Shown here: positions 23,000 to 33,650 of the stretch, in pieces
How the letters are laid out: each line of letters begins with the position of its first letter
How positions within the stretch are numbered: position 1 is the stretch's first letter
Position numbers and translations under genes: made by a program
Assembly (NCBI GenBank): GCA_030407005.1
Contig: JAUDYN010000002.1
Coordinates: 1,922,001 to 1,986,000, forward strand
DNA length: 64,000 bases
Source: Desarmillaria ectypa
Taxonomy: Eukaryota > Basidiomycota > Agaricomycetes > Agaricales > Physalacriaceae
Reading direction: 5' to 3'
The notes under the pieces: model-generated
What the model saw: only the letters and a program-made list of their open reading frames with translations
What the model was told of the DNA's origin: nothing
The model's database searches: none

Positions 23000-24850
23000 A
23001 TGGACGTTGTCCCAGCCATGACGGACGCTGTGGCATCACCTCCTCGCGAGGCTCCCTCTCCTCAGCCTGCGAACCACACACTGTCTTCCAGCAAGAAAAG
23101 GAAGCGCGCACCAGCAACTGCATCGCCAGCGCCAGAAGGAGGTGTCACACCCGTGCCAGAGTCAGCTTCTTCAGTTTTGCGCTGTGGCAACGGCTCGCAA
23201 TAATGATATGATATCTATAGGATTATCTCCTCTCGAGCAGATCTTTCATCTCGACCACGACTTTCGATATCTCGTGGACCGTATTTTACTCCGTTGAAAG
23301 AGGGTTCTGAATACTTTAAAACAGACCCAACTGGAATCAATCGCGGCCGCTTTCGATATACCCCTGCCGGAATCAATCCTCCTGGATGCTATCAGCCATG
23401 CCACACCATCGAAACCAATCCTACATCGTACAGGATCAGTTGGGAGGATCGTAGTCCATTCCTCCATGTCACGAAAGATGCCCTAGGGCTCCTTGGTACA
23501 AAGGGCTTCAGGAGCGCGCGCTGCAACGCGCCGATTCGCGAAGGTCGTTGGTTCATGGAAATAAAGATTGTTCACGGCGGGGGCGAACATACCGCCGATT
23601 CTGGAAGAGAGGGAAGCCACGTTCGGCTCGGCTGGGGAAGGAGAGAGGCGCCGTTGAACGGTCCTGTTGGCCTCGATGGGTACAGCTACGGGATACGCGA
23701 CAAGACTGGTGAAAAGGTCACATTATCTCGCCCGCGTACGTACGGGCGTCCTTTCACCTCGGGAGATGTTATTGGCATGTATATCTGCCTTCCTCCATGC
23801 CGGAAAGCGGACGAGAAGGACCCTCACGATCCTGCCCACATCAAACGCGAGCGTATAGCTATAGATCTCAAGGGTCAGGAAGTCTTTGAGATCCTTGAAT
23901 ACTCTCAGTCTAAAGAGATGATTGCTTTGATGGATTATTCCGGAAAGTCATCTAGCACAACATCCGTTCCCTCAAGTAGTACCAAAAAATCCGCCACTAC
24001 CAAGCCAGAGCGACCCACTGTCACCGTCCGTAAGACTTCTCCCGAATTACGGCCCCTTCCTATCCTATCGGACTCGAGCATTGTCTTCTTCATCAATGGT
24101 GAATGTCAGGGCGTCGCATTTCAGGATCTCTACGACTACCTTCAGCTTCGCGTTACTGACCCATCTCGGAAAGCCAAGGAGAAGAAAAGAACACGGGAAG
24201 GTGTTAAAGAACATCGAGAAAACCCCTTTGATGATGGCTCACTAGGGTATTATCCCTTCATATCCTTGTTCAACAGCGCATGCGTACAAATAAATCCAGG
24301 GCCTGATTTCGATTTCCCCCCGCCGCCAGACATAGATGCCTCGGTAAACGGCGGGGCCGTGCAGGAAGGCCAGGAAAGGACATGGCGCCCAATTTGCGAA
24401 CGTTACAGCGAATACATGGCAGAGCAATGGGCTCTCGATGAAAAGGAGGAAGAGGAAGGCAGAATTGAACTCTTGAAGCTTGCGGAGCAAGAAAAAGAGG
24501 ATGCCGAAAAGAAAGCGCAGAAATTACGGAAACGTCAACAAGCAGAAGCTCGCAAGCGTGCAAAGCAAGCAGCGGCCGGGAGTTCCATTCCAGAACCAGT
24601 ATCTTCTGTAACGCAGCCAAGCCCGTTGCGACATTACACAGCTTATGAACCAGCGGAATTCCCAGACCGGTCTCCAGCACCACAAGAGGTACAAAGCGCT
24701 CATAGCGAGCCAACTTCAGAGTATGGGGATATGGATGCCGAAAATACAATGACGCGCCATTCTAGTGAATCGCCGTGGCCGCAGACGGAGATGGATGATA
24801 TTGCAACAGGGGCTCATATCATCGATTCCTTGATAGCAAGTAGTGTTTGA
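23000..24850 (+). CDS. ASH2: COMPASS complex subunit Ash2 (SPRY domain)
   Basis: Subunit of the Set1/COMPASS histone H3K4 methyltransferase. A basic Ser/Pro-rich N-terminus (SSSKKRKRAPATASP) is followed by one intron near 23181-23243 and a long exon. The SPRY domain starts FRYTPAGINPPGCYQPCHTI and runs through YRISWEDRSPFLHVT, GFRSARCNAPIREGRWFME, SHVRLGWGRREAPLNGPVG, DGYSYGIRDKTGEK, TSGDVIGMYICLPP and, after an insertion, SSIVFFINGECQGVAFQDLY. The tail holds a charged coiled coil (EKEDAEKKAQKLRKRQQAEA). No PHD or winged-helix region is visible before the SPRY, as in yeast Bre2-like forms. A second in-frame ATG at 23018 is an alternative start. Confidence 0.9.
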
Positions 24851-24868
24851 TAACGGTAGCGGGTAGAT

Positions 24869-27800
24869 TTACGGTGAATAAACATAATCGGGGGATCCTC
24901 CAAAGGGTATATGAAAGCGTAAAAGTGCAAGCCTAATTTTAGATATATATGGCCTGTTATCCTCAATTCCAACGAGGCGGAGGGGTCCGAACAGAATATC
25001 TGAGTATCCATGTCAGCTAATACTACACGAAGAGTACACAGTAAATCTTACCCGACAGTTGTTCCAAGACCTTTCTCCTTCTCAACACGTATGTCAAATA
25101 CAAGGTCGCCAGAAGATGGTTCCCAATTGACACTACACCAATTTCTGCGGCCCATGATGTACTTCAATTTTCGAACGGAACCATCGGTGTCCTTCGAAAA
25201 AAGCGGTAACTTGAAATGGTTATGGGCTTTGCGTAGCCATTACAATATGATTCTTACGCACGATGGTCTCGTCAGTTTCACCTTGATGAAGAGTCTTGTG
25301 AATTTTTGATGCCAGAGAACAAACCATTGTTATGACACCCATCGGCCTGGAAGACAGGATTAACTAGGAATACCAAAAATAAAATATCAACATACGGGGG
25401 CGTATTCACGATTGCACCTGACAAATGAGTAAGGATACAGGTAACAGAAAAATGATGCCCACTTGTCACCACATTGATCATGTATCGATGATCCACGGCA
25501 GGCCGAATTTCGCTCTTGCCCTTGGTTCTCAGCGATTTGAAAACACCCACAGCAGCACAGTGAACATCTCCAGAAACGAATGTAATTCTCAGATGCTTGG
25601 CCAAAGCAATTTTCTGTAGCTCTAATATAAGCCAATTTCGCTCTCGCTGTGCCGTAGGTCATTAGAACCACCACGACGGCCATCTGACTGATAAGCAAAA
25701 GTGCAGACCTTATGAGAACGAGCAGTCCAATGATCATTCTAGAGGCAGAGTAAGCAAAATATCTGTACAGTATTGGCGAGGCATACTAGGTCATCTAAGA
25801 GTTCGGCATCTGCATTGAACTTATTAACAAATCCTGACAAGCCTAGAGACCCCGTCTTGCTGATCGCAACGATAGGATTGAATTTGGACTCCAGAGCTGT
25901 TTCCAAAAAGACCATACGGGGATATGCGATCGGAATACCTGAAAGCCCAGTAAGTTGCAGCCATCGCCAAGTATGTTGGTCATACCCAGTTGTATCACAA
26001 GATGTTCTACACTCTCTGGTAACTCTTGTAATCGCTTGAATACCTTATCATACTCATAGCGGCTGCAAACTTGATCTTTCTTTCGCTCGGCACTGGTTGA
26101 AGTTGTCAATGAGCGTACTCAAACATAGTTGTGTTAGATAGCGTACCGACAATCCAGCATTAGTATGGCCGCTTGGGGTCCAAGAGAACTTAAAGGGTGT
26201 GAAAACGCATCCATGTCAACCTTCAGGCGGACTTACGCCAGAAAAGAATGAGAATGCAGCTTCACGTATGGTCCGGGCATTCCAATGATGACAGATCTAT
26301 TCACATGTTGTCCTCGGTGATCATTGATACCATCAATATCAACTGGACTATGGAGTGAAGATGGACGTGTGGGTGAGAATGAGAAGCGCGCGCACCATTC
26401 AGGAAGCATTGGAACAACAAAAAGAAAAAGTACCCCCTCGCGCCGATACTGTAAGCAAAAGGTCAATAATACATGTTACACAACCGAAGGCCTACTCACG
26501 TTTGGAATACAGGTGCAACCTGAAGATCATCAGGGTCTGAAAAGGTGCACGATGAAATGCACAGTTTACATTGGTATCACTGGATTACTTACAGCTGCCA
26601 AACCCGTCAATCTGAGGAGAAGTGTCAGAACAGTCTTGTACATAAGAATCGACTTACTATATCTGTTGTAATGGGGCGAGACACCGTGAGTACGAAACAA
26701 AGAGTGAACGATTAATACAGTACCATGGTCGTCTGAAAGCCTTTTCAACATAATCTATCTTCCATGGTGATAAAAATCCTACCACACATATTCATCATAG
26801 GTCTTGAACAACGTGTCAGTGCACGGCAACAAGAATATCACGTATTGAGAACCCACATAGAACTATTCGCTCGTGCGAATGCCCCACTTCGAAATGTCTG
26901 ACAATAGTGATTAAAATAAAATCTATCAATCGCCTCACTGATTTCATCGGTGAGAGGATGCGCTTTCCTCTCCTCAGGTTTCATTTTGGCAATCCACCCT
27001 TGCAGTTCAGGCTCCCGGGTCAGCCTTGGTAAAGTCGTATGAGCGGAGAGAAGCACAACAATGCCTAGTTGCATACCCATCGCAATAGATCTGATCACCT
27101 CCACCCATTAACATGTGGAACGGCTTCTCAGCATGCTTTTCCAGTAAATCGACCCACACCGGATCATAACCAGTGTGGAAACCAGGTCCTCTGAAGTCAT
27201 CGGGATTGACCCCAGCAGAGAACCCATTGCACTAGAACACCAGTTAGGCCGAATAATGCGCTCCTTGAGTGCACTTACCGAATATGCTGCCCATCTCATG
27301 TTTTGATTCCGGCCCGGGACGAAGAAATATAGTTGCTGTCCTCTGTTGATCGAGTACGAAACGGCCATCTCATGATGTCCCAGAGGAATATGGATCATGA
27401 AGCGCCAAAAAGTGAAAGTCCTTCGCAAAAAATATAACCATGGGAATGGAAGACACGCCAGGAAATACCTCACGTACCCGCCATTTCCGCCGTATACCCA
27501 AATTTCTTGGCCCGGTGATTCCTCGGTGTGAACACTGGCGGTCTTGCCATTCATAGGACTTCCTGGTGGTGCGATTGGCATAACTGATGAGTGGGGATCG
27601 GCAGGGTGAGGTCCAAGGTCGAACGATCTACCACCATTGCTATGTCCCGTAGAACCTTGATGTCTGAGGTATTCGGAGCGAAGTTCGGGGTCCCATTCGT
27701 AAGTCAGAGTGGGATGTGGTTCGTAGGTAGACCCAGCATCGGCCGCTGAAAGACCATAAAGAATATTTGCTGAGGGAAGAGATGAGGGTACTCACTAACT

Positions 27801-28358
27801 ATGAGTGCTGCTCCGTGCCATACTCCGTGCTCATCAATGGTATCATATCTTTTTGGGTAAATGAATTGAGGCTAAAATTGATCCGCCGCGACGTGACCTA
27901 CCGCAAGAGGGGGCCAACCATGAACTATAATAATGGTCTTGTGAGCACAAAGCATGGAATGACATTGCCCGACATAGGCACCTGAAGATGAGGATTCATC
28001 CGAGCAACTCGGAGCAGCTGTGACCGCTCAATTGCGCTCAGGTGTGTCATTTGGGAAGAAGACATGGTAAGTTGGCTGCCTTGACTGCTGTTGAACCCTG
28101 GCTGTATCCGGTCCTTAGGCGGTAGCGGAGGCGCCGGAGATGGCGCACGACTGGGAATATGAGGGTGGAAGCCACCAATGAAATTTTCGTCCATTGGTGT
28201 AATTTGCTCTACGGGAAGATACCTCCCGTCAGGACCCCGCTGGGGCGAGACGAAAATCTCGCTCTCCTGCGTAACAAAAGCTGAGCGAATGAAGATAGAA
28301 GATAAAAGGAATATACTCGTTGAGCGCGACGAAAAGCATGCCATCCCGCGTTGTCCAT
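24869..28358 (-). CDS. PhoD-like phosphatase (PhoD_2 family)
   Basis: Predicted metallo-phosphatase of the fungal PhoD_2 type; substrate unknown. The start at 28358 (MDNAGWHAFRRAQR) splices in phase to ESEIFVSPQRGPDGRYLP. Then: GVWHGAALIVTADAGSTYE, EIWVYGGNGG, TFWRFMIHIPLGHHEMAVSY, YFFVPGRNQNMRWAAYSCNG, the PhoD core FHMLMGGGDQIYCDG, REPELQGWIAKMKPEERKAH, DIDGINDHRGQHVNRSVIIG, DQVCSRYEYDKVFKRLQELP, and LRITFVSGDVHCAAVG with the metal-binding GDVH. There are many introns. The C-terminus is uncertain: translation may stop at the TAA just after KGLGTTVG, or continue through one more intron to GGSPDYVYSP at 24869. It converges with ASH2 with 18 bp between stops in the second case. Confidence 0.82.
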
Positions 28359-28571
28359 TACGTGTATGTTACGGGCCCAATGAACAGTTTATCCAAGAAA
28401 CGAGACTGTGAGGGAGGACGCGACCACTCGTGACAGATCAAGGCAGAGTTACCTCGTTCGGACTCAGGCGTGGCTAACCATTTTTAGTGACGTAACGGAT
28501 TCATGAAATTAAAAAAAAACCGTGCATTGGAATGGTCCACTCAAACGTATAGAAGATATATGCTATTTTGC

Positions 28572-30508
28572 TTAACCAACGTGTTCCACCACCGTCGTCA
28601 CTAACTGTCCATCTTTGATCACCGTCTTCAACATCTCAGGAATAGGCTGCTCGGCGTAGTCAGGGTCCTCGTCACTTCCAATGGGAATGCTGACGTTGAT
28701 AGCACTGCACTTGGCCGTCATGATCTCGGCCCCCAGACTCGCTTTCGACAGATAAATCTGTCCAGAATCAGTCGAGTCCACCTGGACCATTGGTGCGATA
28801 CCCGTTATTTGAATTTCGAAGGATGGCGACTTTGTCACTGAGATGGACGAAACTACCGATTCGATGACGACCGAGGTCTTTACGCAGTTAACTGACAGCC
28901 GGTGAGATATAGCGAAGAAAAGGTTCCATGAGCAAAGCCTACCGAGTGAGACTGCATTCACTTTGCCTTTGATTTGAACAACCGTGTTCTTGCAACCAAA
29001 TATGTTCACAGTTTGATTGAGCTGACATTCTTCAACGGCCAAGCTTCGTTCGTCTTCTTGATACTCCTGAAAACATCGTGAAATTCGAGAGATGTTCAAT
29101 GCTAAAAGAAAATGTGTTTACAATGTTCCAGACTTTCCCCTCCAATGCAAACTTGGCCGGTTTCTTACCCATCAGTGATTGAGGTTTAGAAGGACGAACG
29201 GGTTTCTTCGGAGCTAGATGCAAATCAAGCAAGAGTGTGCATCGAAAGGCATTCATAACATACCAGTCGAGCCAGGCGTGCTTGGAACGGCACTACCAGT
29301 GCGCAAAGCCGGATTCTTGTGGGTCATTTCACTCCTGTCGACTTTGCGCAAGCTTTTCGTGACTTCCTCGCCCCGATTGATTTCAGCAAAGACAGCGGCC
29401 GCACCTCCAGTAGTGGTGGAGCCAGAGGGAGGAGGGGGTGCCATCGCAGGTGGAGGCGGAGGTGGTGGTGGTGATGAAGGCGGTCCACTTGCACCAGGAG
29501 CAGAAGGGAATTTATAATCGGCTACAGCAATACCCTTTCCCGGGTACATCAAAGAAGGCTTATAGTGGCATAGAAAGCAGACATACCCTTGGGTTCCACG
29601 ATAATCCAGTCGTGTGGAATTCGACCACATACTTGCGCGTTTCCTCTATGAGAGAAATGTACGATTCCACCCATTTTACGTGTTTTGGGTCTCTGTGAGC
29701 ACATGAATATAATGTTAAGAGACAATGGACATATATGCTGACTTGTTCTTGAACTCCGTGATGATTTTGTTTCCCCAGTAAGTCACGGCATCTTTAACCT
29801 CATTGAGATATGGTCCTGGTTTGGGCTGAATAAAATGAAGTCAGAGCACCGGGCTTATAGTAAAGAAAGCGGCGCACATTGATTACCCATCCTACGGATC
29901 GCGCACCCTCTCCAATGACAACAAGATGGCTGTACCAATCTCTATCCGAGCGCTTCTTGTCTTTCAGGCTAATGATTGCTTCGATGGTTTGTTGCAGTGG
30001 CTTGATGAGCTCCTGGATGTTAGTATTATCGGGCTCCTGGCAGGCAGCGCTTGTCAGCAGAAGGCAGCGGACGTTTGCGAATTGCTTCTCGACAAGGCCA
30101 ACCTAGATGCCTGTAATTATACACGAGCACAGACAAAGGTAAATCACAGAACGTACAATTTCAATGACATTAGGACCAGCAAACTTGGTTAGCTCAACGA
30201 AAGGCTTCAATTTGCCTTCGACTACGACTTGGTCGTATGCAATGACGCTCCTAGGTAATTCTTGGGCAGCAGCAGCAGCAGCAGCAGGCGGTGGTGGAGG
30301 CGGTGGAACAGCTCCTCTAGATGGAACTGGGCCAGCTTTGGGTTCGTCCTCTTTAGGAGGCCATACATTCCCGGAGGCTAAATCCTCGATACGCGAAGTC
30401 GCGGCTTCAAGGCTGGTGTTGGATAATGAGCCGGTCGAAAATGCATTCCCCATTGAGGACGCACCGTTTGATAATGGTTGCAAGAGAGTGAAGGCCACCT
30501 CCTGACAT
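28572..30508 (-). CDS. SRV2: Adenylyl cyclase-associated protein (CAP/Srv2)
   Basis: Actin-monomer recycling factor with an adenylyl-cyclase/cofilin-binding N-terminal half. The first exon MSGGGLHSLATIIK (start 30508) splices in phase to LEAATSRIEDLASG, the conserved RLE motif. An Ala run and two proline stretches (PPPPPPPAAAA near residue 50; PPPPPPPPAMAPPPP before the WH2 region) follow family layout. WH2/CARP region: GAAAVFAEINRGEEVTKSLR, DRSEMTHKNPALRTG, CQLNQTVNIFGCKNTVVQIK, SISVTKSPSFEIQITGIAP, SGQIYLSKASLGAEIMTAKC, then IPEMLKTVIKDGQLVTTVVE. Length and order match fungal CAP. Confidence 0.93.
30266..30287. repeat. GCA trinucleotide run in CAP
   Basis: Seven uninterrupted GCA units on the plus strand, read on the minus strand as an alanine run beside a proline run. 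Likely length-variable between strains. Confidence 0.8.
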
Positions 30509-30639
30509 TCTTGACGATGTGGATAGTGCTCCTGAATAGAGACGTGACGGAACGAAACTAAGTTAGGAATCAGGCTGGCCGCATATTGCCGACCTTCAAA
30601 TTTATATATTTCGTACTTTCGTATCTAAGAACAGTATTC

Positions 30640-31158
30640 TCAGGACTCTACCTCCTCTGTATCATTTCTTAGGGCTTTTTTCTTAGCTTTCTTTCTGCGT
30701 CGACGCTCACGCTCACGCTGCTTCGCTCGGCGCATCTCGTCTTTTGATAGTCCGGGATTAGCAATTTTGTCCAACTGTTACGTTGAGTATTTATTGACGG
30801 AAGACTATTGAAATGAATACCTTTTCAACCAAAAGGCGTCGTGCCAACTTTCTGTTCTGTTCCAAGGAACGTGTCAGTTGGCAAGACACACGAATCATGG
30901 TCGGTTTATGGAGTAGCTGAACATTGTTTTCAGTTTTGTTGATTGATTGGCCGCCCTAGCATGCTCATTATTGGGCTTAGCATGCATCCAGCACTGCAAC
31001 ATACCGGGCCACTTCCTGACGTGCAATGCTCTGCTTCACCCGTCCTTAGACGAAGATAACGAAGACATACCTCTCACAAATGTTTCTTCAAGATCCTCTT
31101 CTCTAAGTTCAGGTATAACACGTTCTTTGTGTGCTTTTTTAAGTACAGAAAAATTCAT
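30640..31158 (-). CDS. GGQ-domain mitochondrial release factor (MTRFR/C12orf65-like)
   Basis: Peptidyl-tRNA hydrolase-type factor that rescues stalled mitochondrial ribosomes. From [20 protein letters not shown] the frame runs through [14 protein letters not shown], an intron, then [38 protein letters not shown] and the basic tail [20 protein letters not shown]. The catalytic GGQ is intact and coded by the first bases of an exon. No mitochondrial presequence precedes MNFSV. The same frame is open for about 15 codons further upstream (AARPDNVTLIPR) to a splice acceptor, so an undetected 5' exon overlapping MZM1 could supply one. The start lies 22 bp after the MZM1 stop. The stop is the TGA after DTEEVES. 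Confidence 0.82.
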
Positions 31159-31180
31159 CCGCGGTATGAGAGTAACGTTG

Positions 31181-31769
31181 TCAGGACGAGCAGCATCTGA
31201 AAGACTAGATCGTCAACACTCAAGACAGGAACATTGATGAGAAGTGAGCATACTTATGCTGCTTCTCTCGTCTTCTAGCCTGACGATCCGTCTCCATTGG
31301 TGGTGGATTTTTTATCGAATCATTTGACCCAAGTTCCGTGTCTTTCGTGATTTTCAACCCTGTTAACTCGGGTGAGGTTAGATGGTGTAATGAAATTGGC
31401 GAACTTACTCCAAGTATCCTCTTCACCAGCAACCCGAGAAGCTTGGATGACGTTCTGTCGAAGAAAAACAGCCACCTTCAGTGCGCCATCAGTCTGCTCT
31501 TGATAATGGACAGGATTTGCCTCCGCCTGGCCAGAAAGCGCATCCTCCCTCAGTTTTAAACGAAAGGCTGTAGGAAATCCGTCAGCAGAGCACTGGGGAC
31601 AACATTTTGCTGGTCTGACCTCTAAGGACGGGTTCGTCACCTAGAACGGTTGTTAGGTTATCATTTCTATGAAGCTAAAAGTCCCACCAGAGAAAGTGAC
31701 AGCAGACGCCCGGAACAGCTGACGGTATGCAGACCGAGCTGATGCTCTGAGCTCAGGTGTAATGGACAT
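31181..31769 (-). CDS. MZM1: Complex III assembly factor Mzm1 (LYR family)
   Basis: Mitochondrial matrix LYR protein that stabilises the Rieske protein Rip1 before insertion into complex III (LYRM7 in animals). Four introns splice in phase: MSITPELRASARSAYRQLFR, ASAVTFSG, DEPVLRAFRLKLREDALSG, ALKVAVFLRQNVIQASRV, then LKITKDTELGSNDSIKNPPP. The last intron joins EKQHK to CCSS and a TGA at 31181; if it is retained, the protein ends YAHFSSMFLS. The double Cys near the C-terminus is, as I recall, shared with other fungal Mzm1 proteins. The LYR triad is replaced by AYR in SAYRQLFR. Confidence 0.85.
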
Positions 31770-32057
31770 GGACCTGTGAGACGTGGAATATGATTGGTGG
31801 GAACGTCAAAGCGCCACTGCCGGGCCGAAATGCGGTTCCGTCACTGTCATGTGACACTTAGACCAGCGCGTTCGGTTGACGGTTGAGTTTCAATCAACCA
31901 ACTCTTCCTCAAACCTCCACTATCTATTTTCGCAATTGCAAGTTTGCGTCGCCAGCTTTCCCATCCCTCCTCTACAGCCCGAGTTTTTCTTCCTTCTCTA
32001 TTCACAACGTTTATCCTTTTTACCATCCGTTCTCTCATTGTCTCTTCGTCGTGAACA

Positions 32058-33293
32058 ATGTCTGCAAAGAAGCACGCTGCTAAGTTATCCGCCAAGAAGG
32101 CCACCAAGGCTACTCATCCGCCTTGGTCTGACATGATCAAAGTATGTTTTCTCACTGCCTTTCATGGCTCCTATCGTCATCTTTTTAGTTTCCCGTGCGC
32201 TTTTTACCGCAGTAATATCGGCGATCTGCTATTTGGCGGCCTTTGCTCGTGGGATCATCGCCTATACTAATACACGCTCCTTAGGAATGTATTGCTGCGC
32301 ATACAGAGGACGCACGTATAGGTGTTTCTCGTCCTCAAATCAAAAAGTAGGTGGGATTCAGTCCCTCTAAATCACGGTATTCAATGTATTGCTCAGATTT
32401 GTCGAAGACAAGTACAAGCTTGTCATTGGCGCTGCGCAGAATACCCAACTAGCGAGGGCGCTCACGTCTGGAAGCGAGAAAGGGGTATTTGTTCTTCCTA
32501 AAGGTGGATAAATCAGCATCCTGTCGATATGGTATGCCCTCATTCATGCATAGGCCCTTCTGGTCGCGTCAAACTTGCACCGAAAACCAAGGTAGCCGAT
32601 ACTTCAGCTACTAAAGAGGTGAACTTTTGCAAAGTATTTATTCAAGGCTGTACTGAGTGCTTTCTAGAACAAACCTGCAACGAAAACGAAGTCTACCACG
32701 AAGTCTGGCGCCAAACCTACTCCCAAAACTACAACCGCTAAATCTACCACCACCAAATCAGCAGCGACTAAGGCTAAAACTACCGCTAAGGTCAAAACTA
32801 TCAAGACCGCAAAGAAGCCGGTTATTATCTCGAAGAAGTCACCCCCAAAGCCAAGAACGACAGCTACGTCAACCGCTGCCTCTAAACCTACAGGGACTGC
32901 ACGTACGACCGCTGCTGCTAAGAAGGCGTCTTCTGCGAAAGTGTCTTTTAAAAGAGCTAAAGTAGCCCCCAAGAAGACGGCTACAGCCAGTAAGGCTACT
33001 ACTACCAAGAAAACAACTACCACCGCACGACGTGCACCTGCAAAGAAGGTATCTACTGTTGTCTACTTGTCTGTCGGCATTATTCACCGTTGGTCAAGGC
33101 GGCCACCGGAACAGGTGCTACAACGAAGGCCAAGGCGGCCGCAAAGAAAGCCCCTGCGAAGAAGACAACTACTAAAGCTGCAACTACTACTAAGACTGTA
33201 CGGAAGAAGGCCAGTAGACATCTCACACAATGTGCGACTGCCATGCGTAGCTGATAGCATTATTTTTTTCTTCAGCCCACGAAACGGTCGTAG
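32058..33293 (+). CDS. Linker histone H1
   Basis: Globular winged-helix domain plus a long Lys/Ala/Thr tail. Start ATG at 32058: MSAKKHAAKLSAKKATKAT, then HPPWSDMIKECIAAH, RIGVSRPQIKKFVEDKYKL, IGAAQNTQLARALTSGSEKG, VFVLPKGPSGRVKLAP, followed by tens of KTT/KAT/KKP units with AT-hook-like KKTTTTARRAPAKK. Introns interrupt the globular domain after DMIK, after PQIKK and inside VLPKGPSG. The last intron most simply runs from GTACGG to CTTCAG, giving a tail ending PTKRS at 33293. Several opposite-strand frames here look hydrophobic but are shadows of the Lys-rich tail. Confidence 0.9.
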
Positions 33294-33650
33294 GGAATGG
33301 TACCGAACATTTCCGTCCTATCTTTACCGGCATATTTTGTATCTCCATTTCTTCACCATATTTACGCCTTGCGTGTCGTCTTGTTTCGCATAATTTATGT
33401 CTCCAATATGTATATGCCTTCATCAAGTATGTACCATATAAGAAGATGATATGATACATTATTGTCTATAGATTGTATATCACCTATCATGGCAGGCCTC
33501 AGCTATTCAGATCTTAAGATGTAGCATGCGTAGGCAGCATGCTTGCCATGAAGAACATTCATGTCAGTTATATGTACCGATTATTAAAAAACTGCTGTCG
33601 CGCTCGAGTAGGATCAAGTTTATTGGTCAGGACTAACTACAAACGTGAAA
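33294..33650. other. Convergent 3' region, H1 / CFT1
   Basis: 357 bp of AT-rich sequence between two stop codons. No ORF with family likeness and no RNA gene seen. Confidence 0.5.

Noticed and set aside
32664..33023. 119-codon minus-strand frame, highly hydrophobic (VVVFLVVVALLAVAVF)
   Set aside because: It is the complement of the Lys/Thr/Ala-rich H1 tail; the composition follows from AAG/ACC/GCT codons read backwards.
33191..33293. GC-AG reading of the last H1 intron (AAG|GCCAGT)
   Set aside because: A standard donor (GTACGG) a few bases upstream gives an equally good in-phase PTKRS ending, so no GC donor is needed.
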